Assembly: GCA_045543495.1 (NCBI GenBank)
Contig: JAZQMO010000015.1
Span: 87,172 to 151,171 of the forward strand
DNA from: RGIG5579 sp045543495
GTDB lineage: Bacteria > Bacillota > Clostridia > Oscillospirales > SIG627
DNA: 64,000 nucleotides
Direction: 5' to 3'
Positions 41,553 through 49,863 of the stretch are shown in pieces. The notes under the pieces are model-generated. The model made no database searches and was not told the DNA's origin. It saw only the letters and a program-made list of their open reading frames with translations. Made by a program: the position numbers and the translations under genes. Each line of letters opens with the position of its first letter. Position 1 is the first letter of the stretch.

Positions 41553-43436
41553 TTATCTCCTTCCGTTCAAATAAATCATCAAAACCGAAATGTCGGCAGG
41601 TGATACGCCCGAAATACGAGAAGCTCTGCCAATGTTCTCGGGCTTCAACTGCGCAAGCTTTTGCCGTGCCTCCAAGCGAAGGCCCTCAATTTTTGAATAG
41701 TCAATATCATCGGGAATCAGCTTGCCCTCCATCTTTTCAAATTGCTCTGCCTGCTGAAGCTGACGTTTGATATAACCCGCATACTTAATCTCAATTTCCG
41801 CTCTTGAAATCACCTCAGGAGAAAGCTCGGGGCGAGTATGATCCACATTTTTGATCAGATCATAATGGATCTCAGGACGGCGAATCAGATCCGCAAGTCG
41901 GACTCCTGCAGATATAGGCTGACTCCCCACCGATTCTAAAATTCGATTTAATTCCTCGCTGGGGGGTAAAAAACTATTTTCCGCACGCTGAATTTCATTG
42001 TCAATTGCCGCAAAAACAGAACATTTTGCCTGATACCGCTCATCATCGATCAGGCCTACCCGCCTTCCCTCTTCAATGAGGCGACGATCCGCATTATCCT
42101 GACGGAGGATCAAGCGGTATTCACAGCGGCTTGTCATCATACGGTAGGGCTCATTGGTTCCTTTTGTCACAAGGTCATCAATGAGCGTTCCGATATAACC
42201 CGAGCGACGGTTCAAATACAATTCCTTTTCGCCCTTGCATTTCAAAGCGGCATTGATACCGGCAACCAAGCCTTGGCAGGCTGCTTCTTCATACCCGCTG
42301 GTTCCGTTAAACTGTCCTGCGCCGAAAAGACCGGGATGATCCTTAAATTCCAGCGTTGCGCGAAGCTGAGTAGGATCAATGCAATCGTATTCAATGGCGT
42401 AAGCTGTTCTCATTACTCTGGCGTTTTCCAAGCCGCAAATCGAATGAATGACTTGGTTTTGAACGTCCTCGGGAAGCGAAGAAGAAAGTCCTTGCACATA
42501 AATCTCTTTGGTGTTCGCACCCATTGGCTCTAAAAACAACTGATGCCGGATTTTATCGGGAAAGCGCATCACCTTATCTTCAATGCTGGGGCAATACCGA
42601 GGACCGGTACTCTTGATTTTACCGGAATATAAGGGAGAACGGTGAATATTGGCACGAATGATATCGTGGGTATGTTCGTTGGTATACACCACATAGCACT
42701 TCTTTTGTTCTTTGCTTTGGAACATCTCTTGATCGGTATCAAAAGCAAATGCCACAGGTACCTCATCACCGCACTGCACCTCACACTTTGAGTAATCAAT
42801 GCTGTCTGCGTGGATGCGAGGCGGGGTACCCGTTTTGAAACGGCGAAATTCGATACCGAGCTTTTCCAGTGAAGATGTTAAAAAAGTGGCAGAAAGAGAT
42901 TGATCGGGGCCTGCAGCATAGGATACATCCCCCACCACAATATTGGAATTCAGGTAAGTACCGGCAGAGATAACCACACATTCACAGGTATATTGGCCAC
43001 CAAATCGAGTGGTGACAATATAACCATTTTCAGCCTTTTCCACCGAGCAGATCTCCGCCTGAATCAAGCGCAGATTTTCAGTTTCTTCACAGCAAAGCTT
43101 CATATAGTGGTGATAAGCACGGCGATCCGACTGCTGCCTCAAGGAATGAACAGCAGGGCCCTTGCCAAGATTGAGCATTCTGCTTTGAAGGGCGGCAGAA
43201 TCTGCCGCTCTTCCCATTTCACCGCCCAAGGCATCGATCTCGAAAACAAGATGGCCTTTCCCTGTGCCGCCAATGGATGGGTTACAGGGCATATTGCCCA
43301 CCGCTTCCAGAGACAGGGTGAACAAAACGGTATCGACACCCATTCTTGCAGAAGCAAGTGCCGCTTCAATTCCCGCATGGCCTGCGCCAATGACCGCAAC
43401 ACTGCATTTTCCTGCACAAAACTTTATTTGATCCAA
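41553..43436 (-). CDS. mnmG: tRNA uridine-5-carboxymethylaminomethyl modification enzyme, FAD subunit
   Basis: MnmG (GidA) of 627 residues, which with MnmE makes the cmnm5U34 wobble modification. The FAD motif VIGAGHAGIEAA lies at about 14-25, with NPSIGGTGKGHL, a GTPPRI segment, YCPSIEDK and the C-terminal GVSPADI region. The start appears to be TTG at 43436 after AAGGGGATAATT. It lies 12 bases after mnmE. Length is standard. Confidence 0.96.
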   Translation of the reverse strand: MDQIKFCAGKCSVAVIGAGHAGIEAALASARMGVDTVLFTLSLEAVGNMPCNPSIGGTGKGHLVFEIDALGGEMGRAADSAALQSRMLNLGKGPAVHSLRQQSDRRAYHHYMKLCCEETENLRLIQAEICSVEKAENGYIVTTRFGGQYTCECVVISAGTYLNSNIVVGDVSYAAGPDQSLSATFLTSSLEKLGIEFRRFKTGTPPRIHADSIDYSKCEVQCGDEVPVAFAFDTDQEMFQSKEQKKCYVVYTNEHTHDIIRANIHRSPLYSGKIKSTGPRYCPSIEDKVMRFPDKIRHQLFLEPMGANTKEIYVQGLSSSLPEDVQNQVIHSICGLENARVMRTAYAIEYDCIDPTQLRATLEFKDHPGLFGAGQFNGTSGYEEAACQGLVAGINAALKCKGEKELYLNRRSGYIGTLIDDLVTKGTNEPYRMMTSRCEYRLILRQDNADRRLIEEGRRVGLIDDERYQAKCSVFAAIDNEIQRAENSFLPPSEELNRILESVGSQPISAGVRLADLIRRPEIHYDLIKNVDHTRPELSPEVISRAEIEIKYAGYIKRQLQQAEQFEKMEGKLIPDDIDYSKIEGLRLEARQKLAQLKPENIGRASRISGVSPADISVLMIYLNGRR

Positions 43437-43448
43437 AATTATCCCCTT

Positions 43449-44840
43449 TTATTTTCCGATACAGAATCTGGAAAACACTTCATTCAAAATTTTTTCTCCC
43501 GCTGTTTTACCATCCACCTCCATTAAGGCAGATAATGCGGATTCAATGGTAAGAGAGGCAATATCCTTCTCCCCTCTTTCGATCTGCAAAGAGGCCTCTT
43601 CAAGCAAGCCTGTTGCTTTTTGAAGATTTCCCTTTTGGCGCAAATTGGTCACAATCGCCCCTTCGCTATAAGCAGATTCATCTGAAATATACTGATTCTC
43701 AACCCAGTTCAAAATCGGTGAAAGGTCAAATTCCGAAGCAAAGGAAACCTCAAAACGATTGGGAATAGAATCAAAATGGGATAATTCCAGCTGACAAGGA
43801 AGATCCTTTTTTGTAAAAATCAATACGACCTTGCTCTCTTTACTATTTTCTTTCAGAAAGTCAAGTACATCACGGTCATCATCCTCAAAAGGACGGGAAA
43901 GATCAAACAGGCCGAACACAAGATCTGCATCCTGCGCTGTTTTCAAAGCCTTTTCCATTCCGATTTCTTCCACCACATCGGCACCGTTTTTTCGCAATCC
44001 CGCTGTATCAGCAAGATGGATCAACACTCGTCCGGCCCGTGCGGGATATTCAATGACATCACGGGTGGTGCCGGGAATATCCGTTACAATTGCTTTTTCT
44101 TCTCCTAAAAAAGCATTAAAAAAGCTACTTTTCCCCACATTGGGCTTTCCAACAATGGCAACCGGAACTCCCGAGGTTACCGCTTTCCCCATTTCAAAGC
44201 TTTGAACCAAGCGATTGCATTCCGATATAACTAAATTAAGCTCAGAAAGCATTTGGGAATCATCCAGTTCACCAAGATCTTCCTCGGGATAGTCCAAATA
44301 GGCCCACAAAGTAGAAGCGACCTTTAATATTTGATCACTGATCTGCCCTATTTTCTCCGAAAGCTTTCCTCTTGCCGTTTTGGAGGAAAGAAGAGCCGCA
44401 GATTCTGTCTTAGCATCCAAAAGATCGGCAATTCCTTCCGCTGCAGTTAAGGAAACCTTGCCGTTTATAAATGCTCTGCGGGTAAATTCTCCTGCCATTG
44501 CAGGGGTAGCGCCTGCACGAATCAATGTATTTAGAATCAGCGCTGTAATTACCTCTCCGCCGTGACAGGCGATTTCAACAACATCCTCACCCGTAAAAGA
44601 GTTTGGAGAAGAAAAATAGGTCAAAAGCACATCATCCAGAACATTCTCGGGATGATTCGGTTCTATGATTCTACCGTAGATCTGATGACGGGGGGGATAT
44701 TCACAAATAGATTTTCCGGAAGCGGAAACAAATATTTTTTGTGAAATCTGTACCGCTTCTGTGCCGGAAACTCGAAGTAGTGCGACACCGCCCTTTCCCC
44801 GAGGGGTAGAGATCGCAGCAATGGTTGAAAAATCCATCAT
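43449..44840 (-). CDS. mnmE: tRNA modification GTPase
   Basis: MnmE (TrmE) of 463 residues. It has an N-terminal folate-binding domain (STIAAISTPRGKGGVALLRVSG), a helical domain, and a G domain with the GKPNVGKSSFFN P-loop, DIPGTTRD and DTAGLRKN motifs. The last four residues are CIGK, the conserved CxGK end with the catalytic cysteine. ATG ATG at 44840 and 44837 are alternative starts; the upstream GGATTGGAT is a weak site. It begins the mnmE-mnmG-rsmG unit after a hairpin following jag. Confidence 0.95.
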   Translation of the reverse strand: MMDFSTIAAISTPRGKGGVALLRVSGTEAVQISQKIFVSASGKSICEYPPRHQIYGRIIEPNHPENVLDDVLLTYFSSPNSFTGEDVVEIACHGGEVITALILNTLIRAGATPAMAGEFTRRAFINGKVSLTAAEGIADLLDAKTESAALLSSKTARGKLSEKIGQISDQILKVASTLWAYLDYPEEDLGELDDSQMLSELNLVISECNRLVQSFEMGKAVTSGVPVAIVGKPNVGKSSFFNAFLGEEKAIVTDIPGTTRDVIEYPARAGRVLIHLADTAGLRKNGADVVEEIGMEKALKTAQDADLVFGLFDLSRPFEDDDRDVLDFLKENSKESKVVLIFTKKDLPCQLELSHFDSIPNRFEVSFASEFDLSPILNWVENQYISDESAYSEGAIVTNLRQKGNLQKATGLLEEASLQIERGEKDIASLTIESALSALMEVDGKTAGEKILNEVFSRFCIGK

Positions 44841-44872
44841 TATCCAATCCAAATCCAAATTCAATATTAAAA

Positions 44873-44900
44873 CAAAACAGCGGCGGGATGCCCCGCCGCA
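44873..44900 (-). terminator. terminator between jag and mnmE
   Basis: GCGGCGGG and CCCGCCGC (44880-44899) form a strong 8-pair hairpin, followed on the minus strand by TGTTTTGTTTT. It follows the jag stop by five bases and may separate the rpmH-jag and mnmE-rsmG units. Confidence 0.7.
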
Positions 44901-44904
44901 TATT

Positions 44905-45696
44905 TTATAAATTCACCATTTCGGTATCTTCCACATCGGCGAGATTGATATCTTCGATGCTCTTTGCCTTTACAATCGTTTTAGGCTCTCTGACAGGATT
45001 GTATTCGTATACAACCTTGGGCTTCTGCTCTGTAGCAGCAGGCTTCCGTCTGGGTCTGGATTCGTGGCTCTTGCCGCCTTCGGGAGACATTACCACTCTT
45101 CTTTCCTCACCGGAACCGATGGAATGGGTGGTCACTCCGCCAATGTCCTGTGCCTGAGAATGAATGATTCTTCTCTCGTAAGCACTCATAGGTTCAAAGG
45201 TCACATTGCGACCGGTGCGCTTAACACGCTGTGCGGTCTTTCTGGCGAGTGCCTTCAAGGTGTTTTCTCTCTTGGAACGGTAGTTTTCAATATCAATGGT
45301 GACACGAACGTAATCTTCGCCGTGGCGGTTGGTCACAAGGCTCAAAAGATACTGGAGAGAATCCAATACTTCGCCGTGATGCCCGATCAAAATACCGAGA
45401 TCGTCGCCTTCCAAGGTGTAATTGAGATCACCCGACTCCTTTTCTTCGCAGTGAATTGTAGCCTGAATACCGGTGTTTCGAATAAAGGTCTGCAAAAAAT
45501 CTTCCGTTGCTTCTCGAACGCCTTGTGCGAAGCGAACAACGATTTTAGCATCGGAGGAGCCAATGCCGAGAAAACCTTTCTTTGCTTCTTCCAGAACGGA
45601 ATAATCCAGTTCCTCGGAAGAACGGTTAAGCTGCTGCGAAGCAAGGGCAAGTGCATCTTCAACACTTTTTGCAGTAAAATAAAGTTCTTTGATCAT
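44905..45696 (-). CDS. jag: RNA-binding protein Jag/KhpB
   Basis: A 263-residue protein with an N-terminal Jag_N domain (ITAKSVEDALALA-like start, residues 1-50), a central KH domain (LGILIGHHGEVLDSLQYL, about 130-150) and an R3H domain (EPMSAYERRIIH). A basic tail with RPRRKPAA follows. KhpB binds RNA with KhpA and affects cell elongation in Firmicutes. ATG follows AAGGAAGCGGCATT. It sits directly after yidC, as in most Firmicutes. Confidence 0.93.
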   Translation of the reverse strand: MIKELYFTAKSVEDALALASQQLNRSSEELDYSVLEEAKKGFLGIGSSDAKIVVRFAQGVREATEDFLQTFIRNTGIQATIHCEEKESGDLNYTLEGDDLGILIGHHGEVLDSLQYLLSLVTNRHGEDYVRVTIDIENYRSKRENTLKALARKTAQRVKRTGRNVTFEPMSAYERRIIHSQAQDIGGVTTHSIGSGEERRVVMSPEGGKSHESRPRRKPAATEQKPKVVYEYNPVREPKTIVKAKSIEDINLADVEDTEMVNL

Positions 45697-45716
45697 AATG
45701 CCGCTTCCTTCTCTAA

Positions 45717-47012
45717 TTATTTTTCGTCCTCTTTAAGAGGCGCTTTGTCTACAACACTTTTATCATCCTTCGCCTTCTCCTTCAAGACCTTCTTTTCAGG
45801 AGCACGGGAGACGGATTCATATTCATCGTCATCATCGTAAACAAGGGATTTCTTCTTTTTTCCATCGGGATTGGAGGAGGTCCCTTTTTTCTTTTTGATC
45901 TTACCACCATACATCCGCTCAGCCTCCCGCATTTCCTCAGGAGTGATCTCCTTGATGGGATACATCTTAGAGAGGGCAATCTGCTGGACAGGGCTTAAAA
46001 TACTGGACATCATCCAGTAAATACCAACGGCAGTGGGAACCTGAAATGCAATGTACAAGCTGAAAAGAGGCATGAAAATATTCATCATTTTCATTTGGCT
46101 CTGCATTTCGGGAGCCTGCTCGGGCTGATAGCTGAACTTGCGGGTCAAAGCCTGACCGAAATAGGCACAAATCAGGTTAAGAATAGGAATAAGCAGAAGA
46201 AGCTTCGCTCCCCATTTCTCCGCAGAAAAGAGAGAAATACTGGGAACCACACCGAGATCAAAGCCATCAAAAAGCTCAAGCTCGGGAAGCTCATCCACAA
46301 TCTTTTGACCGTTGATCACCTCTTGATCCAAGCCATCACCCACCATAACCTTGGTACCGTTTTTATTATAATGAGTCGCAGAATCGAAGAGGGCGACAAA
46401 CTCCTCCTCGTGATCACGGATATAACTGATGGAGTTAATTTCGGCATAAAAGGTAAACTTGCCGTTGTCAATGGCATCGCCGAATGCCTTTTCATCATAA
46501 TCCTTTTTCAAGGTAAGAAATTTATCAAGCTGACGGTCTTTGAAATTTTCAATTTCCTTGTCGTCTTCATAAACCATATAGGTAACGGTTTGCTTAATGG
46601 CCTGCACCGTATCAAACTGCTCGGCAGTAGGCAGACTCGCCGTGTAGGTCAAGGGAGAACGGACAACGCCGTAAACCGCTAAAAGCACCATCATGGAAAC
46701 AAGCATAGGAAGACAACCGCCCAAGGGACTGAAGTTTTCCTTTTGATAGAGCTCCTGAATCTCGGTATTCATCTTCATTTGGGTTGCTCTATCGTTGCGT
46801 CCTGCGTACTTTTTACGAATGACATTTTCCTTGGGGCGAAGACTTGCCTGCTTTTGGGAATTCTTCTGCTGCTTGATACCAAAGGGAAACATAATCAGCT
46901 TCAGAAGAATAGAAAATACAAGAATCGCGATTAAATAGTTGTTGGAAACACTATAAAGCCACTTGATAATAAATCCGAAAGGAATTCGGATCAAGTCAAA
47001 AATTCCCTGCAA
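45717..47012 (-). CDS. yidC: membrane protein insertase YidC
   Basis: YidC/Oxa1 insertase of about 431 residues with no large periplasmic P1 domain, as in Gram-positive species. The first helix follows IIKWLYSVSNNYLIAI; the conserved YidC core includes LKLIMFPFGIKQQ and QKENFSPLGGCLPML. An extracellular insert of roughly 120 residues sits between the first helix pair. A VPTAVGIYWMMSSILSPVQ helix and a long charged C-terminal tail follow. I start it at TTG 47012, eight bases after AAAGGA and one base after the yidD stop. An ATG at 47057 lies inside yidD and lacks a site. Confidence 0.93.
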   Translation of the reverse strand: MQGIFDLIRIPFGFIIKWLYSVSNNYLIAILVFSILLKLIMFPFGIKQQKNSQKQASLRPKENVIRKKYAGRNDRATQMKMNTEIQELYQKENFSPLGGCLPMLVSMMVLLAVYGVVRSPLTYTASLPTAEQFDTVQAIKQTVTYMVYEDDKEIENFKDRQLDKFLTLKKDYDEKAFGDAIDNGKFTFYAEINSISYIRDHEEEFVALFDSATHYNKNGTKVMVGDGLDQEVINGQKIVDELPELELFDGFDLGVVPSISLFSAEKWGAKLLLLIPILNLICAYFGQALTRKFSYQPEQAPEMQSQMKMMNIFMPLFSLYIAFQVPTAVGIYWMMSSILSPVQQIALSKMYPIKEITPEEMREAERMYGGKIKKKKGTSSNPDGKKKKSLVYDDDDEYESVSRAPEKKVLKEKAKDDKSVVDKAPLKEDEK

Positions 47013-47013
47013 T

Positions 47014-47250
47014 TTAATGTTCCTTTCTGTTGAAAAAACAATCGGGAACGGGATCAAAACCGCCCTTCCCGAAGGGGTTGCAACGTAAAATACGCCAAAC
47101 GGTCAAGCATGTTCCTTTGAAAAAGCCGTGCTTTCTGTATGCTTCCACAGCATACGAGGAACAAGTCGGAGTAAAACGGCAGTGGGGACCGATCAGCGGT
47201 GAAATGAATTTCTGATACAATCGGATCAGAAAAATGCAAATATACTTCAA
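47014..47250 (-). CDS. yidD: membrane protein insertion efficiency factor YidD
   Basis: A 78-residue protein with the family core RLYQKFISPLIGPHCRFTPTCSSYA (residues 10-34, three cysteines with the later RCNP) and a C-terminal GKGGFDPVP motif. It aids YidC-dependent insertion. The start is TTG at 47250, overlapping the rnpA stop (TTGA), with GAGGAAACC before it. Confidence 0.92.
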   Translation of the reverse strand: MKYICIFLIRLYQKFISPLIGPHCRFTPTCSSYAVEAYRKHGFFKGTCLTVWRILRCNPFGKGGFDPVPDCFFNRKEH

Positions 47251-47612
47251 TCTTCGGTTTCCTCAAGAATCAAATTGAGTTTGGTAAAAGCTTTCATCAA
47301 ATCCGAGCGAACCTGATCCATTTTTCTCGTTTTATCCACGATCGGGGATCGGGCTACCACAACGATCCAAAAAGGCTTTTTCCACGAAACCTCTTGGGAG
47401 ATCTGACGAAACGCTTCCCGAATCAAGCGACGGGCACGGGAGCGCTGAACGGCATTTCCCAGCTTTTTGCCGGTGGTAATACCAAGAAGCGTATTCCCTG
47501 ATTTGTAATTTCTCAGGGCATAAACACAAACATTTTTTTCTGCGTCTCTCTTCCCTTTTGCGTATACCTTGGAAAACAAATAACTTTCTTTGATCGCAAT
47601 GATCTTCGACAT
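47247..47612 (-). CDS. rnpA: ribonuclease P protein component
   Basis: The 121-residue protein subunit of RNase P. It begins IKESYLFSKVYAKGKR (unique FxxVxxxGKR-type start) and carries the RNR-like motif in AVQRSRARRLIREAFR (about 52-67). It helps the catalytic RNA bind pre-tRNA. The ATG at 47612 lies nine bases after AGGA; a GTG two codons upstream is too close to that site. Gene order rpmH-rnpA-yidD-yidC is the conserved one. Confidence 0.94.
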   Translation of the reverse strand: MSKIIAIKESYLFSKVYAKGKRDAEKNVCVYALRNYKSGNTLLGITTGKKLGNAVQRSRARRLIREAFRQISQEVSWKKPFWIVVVARSPIVDKTRKMDQVRSDLMKAFTKLNLILEETED

Positions 47613-47711
47613 AGGCACCGGTCCTATCTGAAACGGGAAGATATAGAAAAAACCACCGGCTCACAGAAACCCGGATCACGGTGGTTTTTATACTAATCCC
47701 GTTTGCAAGAA

Positions 47712-47846
47712 TTAATAGGTGAGTCTTGCTCTCATTTTTGCTCTGCGTCTCTTAAGCACCTTTCTGCCGTTGGCAGTTTTCATTCTCTTGCGGAAGCCGT
47801 GCTCCATTTTTCTCTGACGCTTTTTGGGCTGATAAGTTCTGATCAC
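47712..47846 (-). CDS. rpmH: 50S ribosomal protein L34
   Basis: A 44-residue basic protein starting RTYQPKKRQRKMEHGFRKR after the initiator, and ending RRRAKMRARLTY, the universal L34 pattern. The start is GTG at 47846, nine bases after GGAGG. It is the first gene of the rpmH-rnpA-yidD-yidC-jag block. A good promoter lies at 47894-47923. No dnaA is seen upstream, unlike most bacteria. Confidence 0.97.
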   Translation of the reverse strand: MIRTYQPKKRQRKMEHGFRKRMKTANGRKVLKRRRAKMRARLTY

Positions 47847-47893
47847 TTTTTTGCACCTCCTTATAGCTAGCGCTAAGTTTTCGACTAAAGGTT

Positions 47894-47923
47894 ATTATAC
47901 TATGAAACCCCGCTCGATGTCAA
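47894..47923 (-). promoter_or_regulatory. promoter of the rpmH operon
   Basis: TTGACA (47918-47923), an 18-base spacer and TATAAT (47894-47899) on the minus strand, about 50 bases before the rpmH start. Confidence 0.85.
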
Positions 47924-47943
47924 GCGTTTTTCAAAAAAAGCCT

Positions 47944-48789
47944 TCACTTTGCGGCTTTTGATTGACTGTTGAAATACAAAAGGGCGGCACCGATTACGGT
48001 TCCGTAGCGAGAGTCCTCGGGGAAAATAAAGTTCATATTGAACATTTTACCGAGAACACCGAATACATACTTTGCTTTCTTCATAATAGAAAGCTTACCG
48101 GTTAAAACCACATTTTTAATATCAAAGCTTCTTGCGGCAAATACGCTCATCATTCCAATGGTCTCAAACACCATATTGATAATACCAAATGCCAAATCCT
48201 CACGGGTGGCAAGGTCGGAAAGGTTTCCGAAATTGGAGGCCGTGGTGTCCAATTCCAAGGTCGGACTCAAGCTTTTGTTGGAAATATCGGAAATGCGAAG
48301 ATCAACTTTGGAAATATCTCCATTTTCCGCAAGAGCTTCCAAATGGTCAATATCTCGGATCTCCAGCATGGTCTGGGCAAGACCCACCAAGGTTCCGCCG
48401 CCAACTCCCGTACCGCCAATGTATTCCATGCTTTCATTCTTCACGTGAACCAAGGCTGTTCCCGTTCCCATACTGACAACAATGGCTTCGTCCAGCTTTG
48501 CCAGATACTGTCCACCCAAGCCAATGCAGTCAAACTCTGCAACATGCTCGGTCTTGATTCCGTAAAGATCCTCACTGATATGGCTGCTACCGGCTCCGGT
48601 TACCATAACACGGTCCACATCGGCCAGATTGATATGATTGATTGAAGTGAATTTTCCAAAGGCTCCGTAAACAGAAGAGATCGGATCATCCGCCTTCACG
48701 GATAGCGGCTCGATCAGGGTTCTGTCTTCCCGAAAGCCGCAGATTTTAGTTGTACTGCCGCCAATATCAATTCCAAGAACGATTCCCAT
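47944..48789 (-). CDS. coaW: type II pantothenate kinase
   Basis: A 281-residue ASKHA-fold kinase that starts coenzyme A synthesis by phosphorylating pantothenate. The phosphate-1 motif GIDIGGSTTKICG is at 6-18, ending in GAALLYF near the C-terminus. TGAGSSHISEDLYG, VVSMGTGTALV and GGTGVGGGTLVGL are diagnostic of CoaW/PanK-II. This class is not inhibited by CoA in staphylococci. ATG follows AAAGGAGCAAAGCT. It stands alone upstream of rpmH. Confidence 0.92.
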   Translation of the reverse strand: MGIVLGIDIGGSTTKICGFREDRTLIEPLSVKADDPISSVYGAFGKFTSINHINLADVDRVMVTGAGSSHISEDLYGIKTEHVAEFDCIGLGGQYLAKLDEAIVVSMGTGTALVHVKNESMEYIGGTGVGGGTLVGLAQTMLEIRDIDHLEALAENGDISKVDLRISDISNKSLSPTLELDTTASNFGNLSDLATREDLAFGIINMVFETIGMMSVFAARSFDIKNVVLTGKLSIMKKAKYVFGVLGKMFNMNFIFPEDSRYGTVIGAALLYFNSQSKAAK

Positions 48790-48817
48790 AGCTTTGCTCC
48801 TTTATTTTTCTTTTTTT

Positions 48818-48846
48818 ATTGTACCACAAATGCGCTTTTCCGTCAA
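48818..48846 (-). promoter_or_regulatory. promoter of coaW
   Basis: TTGACG (48841-48846), 17 bases, TACAAT (48818-48823) on the minus strand, about 30 bases before the coaW start. Confidence 0.78.
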
Positions 48847-48862
48847 GAATAGGCAGAAGATA

Positions 48863-48891
48863 TAGACTTTTTTCCCTTTGTTTGTTATAAT
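48863..48891 (+). promoter_or_regulatory. promoter of the radical SAM gene
   Basis: TAGACT (48863-48868), 17 bases, TATAAT (48886-48891), 25 bases before the ATG at 48917. It is divergent from the coaW promoter. Confidence 0.65.
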
Positions 48892-48916
48892 GAATCATCA
48901 ATGATTGAGGTAGCGT

Positions 48917-49814
48917 ATGGAATGTAATCTTTGTCCGAGAAATTGTGGAGTGGATCGCAGGATTCAAAGAGGCGTTTGCGGGGCGACAAATGAGGTGCGT
49001 GTCGCAAAGTATATGCTTCACCAATGGGAGGAGCCATGCATCTGCCACGGTGCAGGAAGCGGCGCCGTATTTTTTTTCAGGCTGTCCCCTGCACTGTATC
49101 TTCTGTCAAAATCACAGCATCTCCTCGGAAAGCACGGGAAATTGTTATGATGAATCTTCCCTTGCCAAGTTATATCTAAGCTTGCAGAAAAACGGTGCCT
49201 GTAACATCAATCTTGTCAGTCCCACGCCGTACCTTCCCACGGTTGCTCGATCTCTTGAAATAGCAAAAGGGATGGGACTTTCCATTCCCATTGTGTATAA
49301 CAGCAGCGGATATGAAAAAGAGGAAAGCTTAAAATCACTTTCGGGCCTGATTGAAATCTATTTACCCGATTTTAAATTTTTGTCCGAGGAGCTTGCACAC
49401 ACCGTTTGCCAAGCAAAAGACTATCCGAGATTTGCACGCAAATCCCTTGATGAGATGATAAGGCAAACCGGTTCAATTGAATACGAGGGTGGAAAGTTAA
49501 AAAGGGGTGTGATCCTTCGCCACCTTGTTTTGCCGGGGCAAACCCGAGATTCCATTGAGATCTTAAATCTGATCTATAACACATATGGTACCGACTCCCT
49601 CATTCTCTCCCTGATGCGACAGTACACCCCTATGCACAAAGGGAAAGAGATTCCGCCTTTTCACCGCAGGATCACAAGTCTGGAATACGAGCGAGTAGTC
49701 CGAAAAGCCCGGGAGCTTGGCTTTAAGCATATTTTTGTTCAGGAAAAAGAAAGTGCAACGGAAGAATTCGTGCCCGATTTTTTCGAAACAAAGCCTGTTT
49801 TTCTTGACAAATAA
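48917..49814 (+). pseudogene. PflX-like radical SAM protein, interrupted by a frameshift in a T8 run
   Basis: The first frame starts at ATG 48917 (after GAGGT) and encodes CNLCPRNCGVDR and GVCGA, then GAGSGAVFF. The rest of the protein, with the radical SAM motif GCPLHCIFCQN and about 240 further residues, is in the next frame, open to 49814. Removing one T from the eight-T run at 49070-49077 joins GAVFF to SGCPLHC seamlessly. The family is the uncharacterised PflX group (pyruvate formate-lyase activase-like Fe-S protein). The frameshift may be a sequencing or assembly error, a real mutation, or slippage on poly-U that still yields some full product. Both halves are well conserved otherwise. 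Confidence 0.82.
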
Positions 49815-49832
49815 TTTTGAGAATGATAAAAT
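49804..49832 (+). promoter_or_regulatory. promoter of ddh
   Basis: TTGACA (49804-49809), 17 bases, TAAAAT (49827-49832). It overlaps the stop codon of the preceding gene and lies about 32 bases before the ddh ATG. Confidence 0.75.
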
Positions 49833-49863
49833 TTTTTGCGTAGTTTAAAACTTGGAGGTTCAA

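Noticed and set aside
47850..48920. Possible oriC near rpmH
   Set aside because: No cluster of DnaA boxes or AT-rich unwinding element was seen, and dnaA is not adjacent.
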